From: Deltaproteobacteria bacterium
GTDB taxonomy: Bacteria > Myxococcota_A > UBA796 > UBA2385
NCBI GenBank assembly: GCA_003694325.1
Contig: RFKJ01000604.1
Location: forward strand, 1 to 5,940
Length of the DNA: 5,940 nt
Reading direction: 5' to 3'
Within the stretch, counting starts at the first letter, position 1. Each line of letters opens with the position of its first letter. This document shows, in pieces, positions 1 through 4,977 of this stretch. A model generated the notes under the pieces. It was given only the letters and a program-made list of their open reading frames with translations. It did not search any database and was not told where the DNA came from. Both the position numbers and the translations under genes were made by a program.

Positions 1-224
1 AGGGGCGGCGGCACGTACTCGCCACTGCCGCCGTCGCCCCCGCCGTCGCCCCCGCCGTCGCCCCCATCGCCGCTGGTCGACCCGGAGTCCCCGCTGTCAT
101 CGAGGTGGCACAGGCCGTCCTCCTCCCGGTGGGACCCCTCCGGGCAGGCATCGGCGTGCTCCGGCCGGCAGCCGGGGCCCAAGGTGAGCAGCAGACCCGG
201 CCACAGCAGGGGGATCAGGGGCAT
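1..224 (-). CDS. Predicted lipoprotein with Asp/Gly-rich linker (3' part outside window)
   Basis: I do not recognise the function. The frame opens at ATG 224 and stays open through 74 codons to the window edge. It starts with a short hydrophobic segment (MPLIPLLWPGLLLTLGPGC) that ends in Cys19, a probable lipidation site, although Gly-Pro-Gly before the Cys is a poor lipobox and the n-region has no positive charge. Next comes a small Cys-containing stretch (Cys27, CPEGSHREEDGLC, Cys39), then a linker of Asp, Gly, Ser and Thr (residues 42-68) in which GGGD is repeated, then EYVPPP. The linker resembles those of the two lipoproteins upstream in the same direction, so an exported, surface-tethered protein is inferred. 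The start is supported by GGAGG four bases upstream. It lies 46 bp after hisS and is probably co-transcribed with it. Whether the missing part is a third heme-copper protein cannot be told from this window. Confidence -1.
   Translation of the reverse strand, partial: MPLIPLLWPGLLLTLGPGCRPEHADACPEGSHREEDGLCHLDDSGDSGSTSGDGGDGGGDGGGDGGSGEYVPPP
31..66. repeat. Three 12-bp tandem repeats coding Gly-Gly-Gly-Asp
   Basis: The unit ccgtcgcccccg occurs at 31-42 and 43-54, with a third copy at 55-66 that differs only in its last base. On the minus strand it encodes repeated GGGD in the linker of the partial lipoprotein gene. Because 12 is a multiple of three, gain or loss of a unit would change linker length and keep the frame. 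Confidence -1.
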
Positions 225-228
225 GGGA

Positions 229-233
229 CCTCC
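229..233 (-). promoter_or_regulatory. Ribosome binding site of the partial lipoprotein gene
   Basis: On the minus strand GGAGG lies four bases before ATG 224. It is part of an 11-base string, CTGGAGGTCCC (235 to 225), that also precedes the second heme-copper lipoprotein gene (3102 to 3092). It sets the start at 224. Confidence -1.
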
Positions 234-250
234 AGGGTCCCTTGCCGATG

Positions 251-268
251 CCGGGCTGCCCCGCCCGG
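251..268. repeat. Small inverted repeat in the hisS-lipoprotein gap
   Basis: CCGGGC (251-256) and GCCCGG (263-268) are perfect 6-bp arms around a 6-base loop, starting just after the hisS stop codon. No T-run follows on either strand, so it does not look like an intrinsic terminator. It could be a chance GC-rich hairpin or an RNA-processing element between two co-transcribed genes. Confidence -1.
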
Positions 269-270
269 TT

Positions 271-1545
271 TCACCCGTCGCTTGCGGTCCGGGCGATGAC
301 CTCGTCCAGGGACAGCAGGGCCTGGTCGCCGCTGTGCATGTCCTTGAGCAGCAGCCGGTCGGCGGCCCGCTCGTCGGGCCCGATGACCACCACGAAGCGC
401 ACCCCGCGCTTGTGGGCGGCCTTGATCTGCTTGCCCAGCTTGCCGGCGGTGAGGCTGATCTGGGCGGGGATGCCCGCGGCGCGGAGCGCGGTGACCGCGG
501 CCAGGGAGGCGTCCCGGGTCTCGTCGCTGAACACCGTCACCCATACCCGGGTGGTCGTGGTGGATGGCGGGACCATGCCCCGCTCCTCCATGATCACGAA
601 CAGCCGCTCCAGCCCCAGGGAGATCCCGACGGCCGGGATCTGGCGGCCGCTGAACATGCCGATCAGCCCGTCGTAGCGACCGCCGCCCCCGACCGAGCCC
701 ATGCCCGCCCCGATGAGCTCGGTCTCGAACACCGGCCCCGTGTAGTAGTCCAGCCCGCGGGCGAGGGTGCGGTCGCGACGGATCCGCTCGGGCGACACCC
801 CGAGGGCGTGGGCGAGGCCGATGACCTCGTCGAGGGTCTCCTCGGCCTCCTCGGCGCCGGGAACGGGGTCGCCGTCGAGGTAGCCCCACAGCGCGGCGAT
901 CTGCGCCTCGCTGAAATCGCGCTTCCGCAGCTCGCCGTTGACACCCTCCCGCCCGATCTTGTCGAGCTTGTCGATGGCCGTGATCATGGCCAGCTCCCGG
1001 TCGGCGGCGCCGATGGCAGCCGCCAGGGCGGCGAGCAGGCGGCGGTCGTTGACCCGGATGACGAACCGGTCGAAGCCCAGCGCCACCATGCAGTCGTGGA
1101 AGACGGCGAGGCACTCGGCGTCGGCCAGCCCGCAGGGGGCGCCGACGGTGTCGACGTCGCACTGGTAGAACTCGCGGAATCGGCCCCGCTGCGGCCGGTC
1201 GGCCCGCCACACCGGCTGGATCTGGCTGCGCTTGAAGGGCATGGGCAGGCCGGGGTTCATGGCCACCACCCGGGCCAACGGCACGGTCAGGTCGTAGCGC
1301 AGGGCCTGGTCGCACTCTCCGCGCGCCTCGCCGGCGCCGCGCTTGAGCACCTTGAAGATCAGCTTGTCACCCTCGTCGCCGTACTTGCCGGTGAGCGTCT
1401 CGATCCGCTCCATGGCCGGCGTCTCCATGGGCTCGAAGCCGTAGCGGGTGAAGACCTCCTGGATGGTGGAGATCACCCGCTGGCGATGGATCATCTGGTG
1501 CGGGAGGAGATCCCGCATTCCCTTGGCGAGGTGGACCTTGGACAT
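271..1545 (-). CDS. hisS: Histidyl-tRNA synthetase
   Basis: This cytoplasmic class II aminoacyl-tRNA synthetase charges tRNA-His with histidine using ATP. The 424 residues match the usual family length. Visible landmarks are the N-terminal GMRDLLP (9-15); motif 1 around residues 33-53; RYDLTVPLAR (83-92); motif 2 around 103-131 with FREFYQCDVD (123-132) and Arg114; the histidine-binding motifs RGLDYYTG (263-270) and GGGGRYDGL (286-294); motif 3 GISLGLERL (307-315) with Arg314; and a C-terminal anticodon-binding domain from about 334. FYQCDVD differs from the FHQLG-type motif 2 of the E. coli enzyme and resembles the eukaryote-like branch found in several bacterial phyla (from memory). ATG 1545 leaves eight residues before GMRDLLP, which is typical, and no in-frame start is seen just upstream. 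There is no clean Shine-Dalgarno; eight G residues stand one base before the ATG. It lies between two lipoprotein genes in the same direction, 62 bp after the upstream one. The enzyme looks intact. Confidence -1.
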   Translation of the reverse strand: MSKVHLAKGMRDLLPHQMIHRQRVISTIQEVFTRYGFEPMETPAMERIETLTGKYGDEGDKLIFKVLKRGAGEARGECDQALRYDLTVPLARVVAMNPGLPMPFKRSQIQPVWRADRPQRGRFREFYQCDVDTVGAPCGLADAECLAVFHDCMVALGFDRFVIRVNDRRLLAALAAAIGAADRELAMITAIDKLDKIGREGVNGELRKRDFSEAQIAALWGYLDGDPVPGAEEAEETLDEVIGLAHALGVSPERIRRDRTLARGLDYYTGPVFETELIGAGMGSVGGGGRYDGLIGMFSGRQIPAVGISLGLERLFVIMEERGMVPPSTTTTRVWVTVFSDETRDASLAAVTALRAAGIPAQISLTAGKLGKQIKAAHKRGVRFVVVIGPDERAADRLLLKDMHSGDQALLSLDEVIARTASDG

Positions 1546-1607
1546 GCCCCCCCCGCTAACCGTTGCGACCGGCGGGGGCCGCGGGCGGCGACGGCGGGGG
1601 CGGTCGG
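1546..1607. other. G-rich intergenic segment with 8-base homopolymer before hisS
   Basis: This is the gap between the second heme-copper lipoprotein gene and hisS. The plus strand is very G-rich from about 1571 to 1603, with several runs of three to five G. A C8 run (1547-1554), which is G8 on the hisS sense strand, takes the place of a Shine-Dalgarno. CGACCG (1566-1571) and CGGTCG (1601-1606) are inverted arms around a 29-base GC-rich interior. I see no promoter hexamers and no U-tract terminator. Confidence -1.
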
Positions 1608-3089
1608 CTACTCGCCGGCTTCGCGCTCGAAGCGGCCGTCATACTCCTGGACGACGATGGCGTGCAGGACGCACATCTCGTCCAACCACCCGTTGCCGAT
1701 CTGGATGGGGAGGTACTCGGTGATCCCGTTGTCTTCGTAGGCCCGACGGAGGGTGGCGTTGGATTCGCTGTTGTTGTAGCTGCACTGGATGGCGAAGGTG
1801 TCGTCGCTGCCGAGCACCGGCAGGTCCTCGTAGGGGGCGTCCCACTCGTAGGTCCGCTGGAAGTCGAAGTCGAACACCGGGACCTCGGAGATGCAGTCGC
1901 TGGTTCCGTCGGGATGCTCGAGGGTCACCTTCATCGCCGTGGCCGCGTAGTGCATGTGCGGGAACAGCGCCCAGATGCGGAACTCCTTGTCCTCGGGGTG
2001 GGTGTGGTGATCCCGCCAGGTGTTGACGTAGTGGTCGTCGCCGGGTTCGATGAGGAAGGGGTTGTGCTCCCAGGCGGGATCGTCGGTCTCGCCGGGATCG
2101 GCGGCGCCCAGGGGAAGGACCACGGCTTCGTAGCGCGGGGGCTTGTCGAGGTAGGACAGCGAGATGGTGGAGGCGTCGTGCTGCCCGGTTCCGGTGAGGT
2201 GGTAGTGGGTCGCCGTGACCAGCCGGGTGCCTGCCGGGAAGTGGAAGGCGTAGCCCTCGGGCAGGATGATCGGGTCGGCCCCGGGGACCCAGGTGGCCAG
2301 CATGGTGGCGCTGGGGACCTCGTCGCCGGGGCGCGGGCACTTGCCGTCGCCGCCACCCTCGGGCGCGGTCTCGCCGGAGAAGTCGGCCATGATCACGGCG
2401 TGGTGGAGGATGTTGAGGTTGTCGCCGTTGACCTGGACCCCGGAGACCCAGGCCCCTTCGGGATCGGTGATGCCCAGGTCCCACGACCAGCAGTTGTAGG
2501 CGTCGCCGGTCTGCCCGTCGTGGGAATCGAAGCTCACCGGCGTGGTCTCGACCACCCGGTCGCCGGAGAGCGTCGGCAGCTCGGGGATCTCGTAGGGAGC
2601 CGCCGTGGCCTCGTCCCCCAGCGGCGTTCCGGCGTCGATCCACGCCTGGAAGGTGGCCTTGTCCTCCTCGGCGAGGCGGAGATCGGTCCGCACCGGCAGC
2701 CCGACGTCGCACTCCGGAGAGGGATCGAGTCCCATGGGCGGCATCATGTAGGGAGGCTCGGTGTCGGGGCCGTTGATCTTGCTGTTGAGCCAGTCGGCCA
2801 GCTCCACCACGAGGTCGACGTCGGTGAGGTCGAAGGCCGCGTCGGCGTTCTCGGGGTTGTGACAGGTCCAGCAGTGCTCGGCCACGATGGGCTGGACGTC
2901 CTGGTACCAGGTGGGGACGCGGTCGGTGCCGCCGTCCCCGCTGCCGCTGTCGGTGGTGGCGCCGCCATCTTCGGCGCCGCCGTCACCGCCGGTGCCGGTG
3001 CCGGTGTCGGCACCCTTGTCCCCGCAGGCCACGGCGAGGGTGAGGGGCAGGAGGAGAAGGCTCAGACCGACCGGATGAACGAAATGCAC
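1608..3089 (-). CDS. Lipoprotein: c-type heme domain fused to PHM/DBM-like copper monooxygenase (copy B)
   Basis: Predicted envelope lipoprotein of 493 residues with a heme domain and a type II copper monooxygenase module. From the GTG start, a hydrophobic signal segment ends at LAVAC with Cys22 as lipidation site; residues 23-57 are an Asp/Gly/Thr linker. CWTCH (73-77) is a heme c site, and Met116 of MPP is a likely axial ligand, followed by FQAWIDAGTPLGD, typical of small cytochrome c domains. The copper module shows HH (229-230), THYH (294-297), PHMH (377-380) and DEMC (470-473, Met472), the order and type of ligands in peptidylglycine and dopamine hydroxylases. Non-heme cysteines 127, 200, 251, 399, 436 and 473 are shared with copy A, allowing for one residue of offset near the end, and could form disulfides. 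GTG 3089 is preferred because GGAGG lies six bases upstream and because it gives the same residue numbering as copy A. ATG 3167 is an in-frame alternative that would add an Arg-rich 26-residue extension and a better charged n-region. Substrate unknown; the domain call is firm, the reaction is inferred. Confidence -1.
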   Translation of the reverse strand: MHFVHPVGLSLLLLPLTLAVACGDKGADTGTGTGGDGGAEDGGATTDSGSGDGGTDRVPTWYQDVQPIVAEHCWTCHNPENADAAFDLTDVDLVVELADWLNSKINGPDTEPPYMMPPMGLDPSPECDVGLPVRTDLRLAEEDKATFQAWIDAGTPLGDEATAAPYEIPELPTLSGDRVVETTPVSFDSHDGQTGDAYNCWSWDLGITDPEGAWVSGVQVNGDNLNILHHAVIMADFSGETAPEGGGDGKCPRPGDEVPSATMLATWVPGADPIILPEGYAFHFPAGTRLVTATHYHLTGTGQHDASTISLSYLDKPPRYEAVVLPLGAADPGETDDPAWEHNPFLIEPGDDHYVNTWRDHHTHPEDKEFRIWALFPHMHYAATAMKVTLEHPDGTSDCISEVPVFDFDFQRTYEWDAPYEDLPVLGSDDTFAIQCSYNNSESNATLRRAYEDNGITEYLPIQIGNGWLDEMCVLHAIVVQEYDGRFEREAGE

Positions 3090-3250
3090 GAGGGACCTCC
3101 AGCGACGCCGTGCATCGGGGAACGCGCCCGCCAGTACCGCGCGTGCCGGCGCTCGACGCCCCAACATACGCGTACCCCTGCCCGCCGGACGGGGAATTGC
3201 TGTGGCAAATCGTCGCAGGTACTCCGTCGAGTTCCCGACGGGAGGATGCC
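3090..3250. other. 161-bp gap between the tandem paralogues
   Basis: It contains the ribosome binding site of copy B and, on the copy A side, a 6-bp inverted repeat (CCGTCG 3224-3229, CGACGG 3236-3241) with a 6-base loop starting about 10 bases after the copy A stop codon. No T-run follows, so it is at best a weak terminator or an RNA hairpin. I found a TTGCCA hexamer on the minus strand but no matching -10 at an acceptable distance. Co-transcription of A and B is therefore the simplest reading. Confidence -1.
3096..3100 (-). promoter_or_regulatory. Ribosome binding site that decides the GTG start of copy B
   Basis: GGAGG on the minus strand lies six bases before GTG 3089, the best Shine-Dalgarno in this gap. 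The competing in-frame ATG at 3167 has only AGGGG about seven bases upstream. This favours initiation at the GTG, although the resulting signal peptide has only His residues in its n-region. Confidence -1.
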
Positions 3251-4729
3251 CTACTCGGCGGCCTCCCGCTCGAAGCGACCGTCGTACTCCTGCATGATGA
3301 TGGCGTGCAGCACGCACATCTCGTCGAGGTAGCCGTTGCCGATCGAGATGTCTTGGAATTCCAGCCCGTTCTCCTCCATCTTCTCGGCGAGCAACGGGTT
3401 GCTGGCGCTGTTGTTGTAGCCGCAGCGGATGGCGAAGGTGTCCCCGTCCTGCAGGATGGGCAACTCGTCGTAGGGGACATCGAACTCGTAGGTCCGCTGC
3501 CAGTCGAATTCCCACACGGGGACGTCGGCGATGCAGGTGGCGGTGCCGTCTTCGTGCTCCAGCGTGACCCTCATGCTGGTGGCGGCGTAGTGCATGTGGG
3601 GGAACAGGCCCCAGATCCGGAACTCCTTGTCGTCGGGGTGCTGGTGGGGGTCCCGCCAGGTGTTGACGTAGTCGTCGTCGCCGGCGGCAAGGTGGAAGGG
3701 GCGCTCCTCCCAGTTGGGCACGTCGTTCTCCCCGGGGTCGGCCGCACCGAGGGGCAGGGTGACGACCTCGTAGGCGGGCGGCGTGTCGCGCCAGGCCAGG
3801 GTGATGTTGGTGGCGTCGTGCTGGCCGGTGCCATTGGGGTGGTAGTGGGTGGCCGACACCAGGCGGGTGCCCGGCGGGAAGTGCATCCCGGCGTCCGTCG
3901 GCAGGATGATGGGGTCGGCTCCCGGGGCCCAGGTGGCCAGCATGGTGGCGTCGGGGACCTCGTCGTCGGGCTGGGGGCACTTGCCGTCGCCGCCGCCCGC
4001 CGGCGCGGTCCGGCCCGAGTAGTCGGCCATGATGACGGCGTGGTGGACGATGTTGAGGTTGTCGGGGTTGACCCGCAGCCCGGTGAGCCAGGCGCCCTCC
4101 GGGTCGGTGATCCCCAGGTCCCAGGACCAGCAGTTGTAGGCGTCCCCTTTCTGGCCGTCGCGGGTGGTCATCGACATCGGCGACAGATCTTCGATGCGAT
4201 CCCCCCACATCTCGCGGGGGGGCGGGATGTCGTAGGGAGCCGCCGCGTCGGCATCCCCCAGGGGGGTGCCGGCGTCGACCCACTCCTGGAACAATGCCTT
4301 GTCCTCGGCGGACATGCGGAGGTCGCCGGTGATGGGCAGGCCGAGGTCGCATTCCTCGTCGTCGCCCAAGGGGAACGGCGGCATCTGGTAGGGCGGCTCG
4401 TCGTCGGGGCCGTTGATCTTGGCGTTGAGCCAGTCGGCCAGCTCCACCGCCATGGCCGGGTCGCTGAAGTCGAAGGCGGCGTCGTCGTTGCTGGCGTTGT
4501 GGCAGGTCCAGCAGTGCTCGGCCATCATCGGCTGGATGTCCTGGTACCAGGTCGGCGTGCCGGTCGCGCCACCATCGGCGTGTCCGCCGTCTCCGCCGCT
4601 GTCGGTGGCGGCGCCGTCGCCGATGGCGCTGCCGTCGCCCGGGGATGCCGGGTCGCTGCACGCGGTGATGGCGCCGAGAGTCGACAGGACGGCGGCGGCC
4701 AGGAGGTGGCGGGACGCTTCGGGGCGCAT
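3251..4729 (-). CDS. Lipoprotein: c-type heme domain fused to PHM/DBM-like copper monooxygenase (copy A)
   Basis: First gene of the leftward unit, 492 residues. The signal peptide MRPEASRHLLAAAVLSTLG is followed by a good lipobox, ITAC, with Cys24 lipidated. Residues 25-58 are a low-complexity Gly/Asp/Ala/Ser linker. The heme domain has CWTCH (73-77), Met116 in MPP as probable axial ligand and FQEWVDAGTPLGD (147-159). The copper module carries HH (229-230), HYH (295-297), HMH (378-380) and Met471 in DEMC. The HH to HY spacing is 65 residues, close to the 64 between His108 and His172 in rat PHM. Such enzymes hydroxylate C-H bonds with two coppers and O2; eukaryotic ones draw electrons from ascorbate. 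The attached heme could play that role here (inference). ATG 4729 has AAGGA six bases upstream. The in-frame ATG at 4786 is rejected because it falls inside the predicted -10 box and would put 19 hydrophilic residues before the signal peptide. Copy B, 161 bp downstream, is about 69% identical. Substrate unknown. Confidence -1.
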   Translation of the reverse strand: MRPEASRHLLAAAVLSTLGAITACSDPASPGDGSAIGDGAATDSGGDGGHADGGATGTPTWYQDIQPMMAEHCWTCHNASNDDAAFDFSDPAMAVELADWLNAKINGPDDEPPYQMPPFPLGDDEECDLGLPITGDLRMSAEDKALFQEWVDAGTPLGDADAAAPYDIPPPREMWGDRIEDLSPMSMTTRDGQKGDAYNCWSWDLGITDPEGAWLTGLRVNPDNLNIVHHAVIMADYSGRTAPAGGGDGKCPQPDDEVPDATMLATWAPGADPIILPTDAGMHFPPGTRLVSATHYHPNGTGQHDATNITLAWRDTPPAYEVVTLPLGAADPGENDVPNWEERPFHLAAGDDDYVNTWRDPHQHPDDKEFRIWGLFPHMHYAATSMRVTLEHEDGTATCIADVPVWEFDWQRTYEFDVPYDELPILQDGDTFAIRCGYNNSASNPLLAEKMEENGLEFQDISIGNGYLDEMCVLHAIIMQEYDGRFEREAAE

Positions 4730-4735
4730 GACGGT

Positions 4736-4740
4736 TCCTT
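4736..4740 (-). promoter_or_regulatory. Ribosome binding site of copy A
   Basis: AAGGA on the minus strand lies six bases before ATG 4729 and supports that start over the upstream in-frame ATG at 4786. It directly abuts the 3' arm of the inverted repeat in the predicted leader. GTTC (4745 to 4742) and GAAC (4737 to 4734) could also pair around a CAAG loop and cover it. Confidence -1.
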
Positions 4741-4776
4741 GGAACGGACGGGGACCGGGAGATTCGGATCCGTTCC
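4741..4776. repeat. 8-bp inverted repeat in the predicted 5' UTR of copy A
   Basis: GGAACGGA (4741-4748) and TCCGTTCC (4769-4776) are perfect arms separated by 20 bases. If transcription starts near 4778, as the -10 position suggests, the repeat fills almost the whole leader and ends at the Shine-Dalgarno. It could act as an RNA hairpin protecting the 5' end or controlling translation, or as a DNA operator just downstream of the start site. The structure is seen; the role is inferred. Confidence -1.
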
Positions 4777-4784
4777 GCCCGACC

Positions 4785-4812
4785 ATTATGCCCCGCTATC
4801 ATCGGTTGTCTA
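4785..4812 (-). promoter_or_regulatory. Sigma70-like promoter of the leftward unit
   Basis: On the minus strand TAGACA (4812 to 4807) matches the TTGACA -35 consensus at five of six bases. After a 16-bp spacer, CATAAT (4790 to 4785) matches TATAAT at five of six. In such a GC-rich region this pairing stands out. The predicted start near 4778 gives a leader of about 49 bases before ATG 4729. It would drive copy A and probably copy B, hisS and the partial lipoprotein gene. Confidence -1.
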
Positions 4813-4819
4813 CCCGATG
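4800..4819. promoter_or_regulatory. Inverted repeat bracketing the -35 box, possible operator
   Basis: CATCGG (4800-4805) and CCGATG (4814-4819) are perfect 6-bp arms around an 8-base centre that contains the whole -35 hexamer (4807-4812). A dimeric repressor binding here would block RNA polymerase. No regulator gene is present in the window, so the idea rests on symmetry and position alone. Confidence -1.
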
Positions 4820-4977
4820 GTGTGCTGCAACAATCGCGGCGAATTGGACCAGGGTCGGCTTGTCAGACCTGCCGCTCCGGTGACAGCGGGCCGGGTTCGC
4901 AGGCGTGGCCTCGGTGGGAAGGCGTGGTATCACTACCGCCTCACCGCACCGTGCGGACGCGCCCCTGGGATGACTGC

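Noticed and set aside
184..1740. Plus-strand open frame of 518 codons opposite hisS
   Set aside because: hisS on the other strand has full-length family motifs. The plus-strand product is a Gly/Val/Asp/His-rich shadow produced by GC-biased codons, with no recognisable domain.
3165..3167. ATG 3167 as start of copy B
   Set aside because: Not excluded, since it would add positive charge before the hydrophobic segment. It has a weaker ribosome site than GTG 3089 and would give a signal region of about 48 residues, long for a lipoprotein.
3224..3241. Intrinsic terminator after copy A
   Set aside because: The hairpin has only six base pairs and no T-run follows on the minus strand, so it was not called as a terminator.
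1563..3332. Plus-strand open frame of 589 codons opposite copy B
   Set aside because: It mirrors copy B and runs through the intergenic gap into copy A. A very similar frame lies opposite copy A, as expected from the same codon bias in two paralogues. No signal, domain or start context supports it.
4784..4786. ATG 4786 as start of copy A
   Set aside because: It overlaps the predicted -10 hexamer and adds 19 residues before a normal lipoprotein signal peptide that already has a well-placed AAGGA before ATG 4729.
1608..4802. Single 1064-codon minus-strand protein covering both A and B
   Set aside because: Its first half reads copy A in the wrong frame and is Arg/Pro/His-rich. Only the part from about 3089 is the true copy B. 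A has its own frame and stop codon at 3251-3253.
4928..4933. -10 box for the kinase-like gene
   Set aside because: TATCAC matches four of six, but the best -35 at the right distance (TGGCCT) matches only three of six. Too weak to annotate as a promoter.
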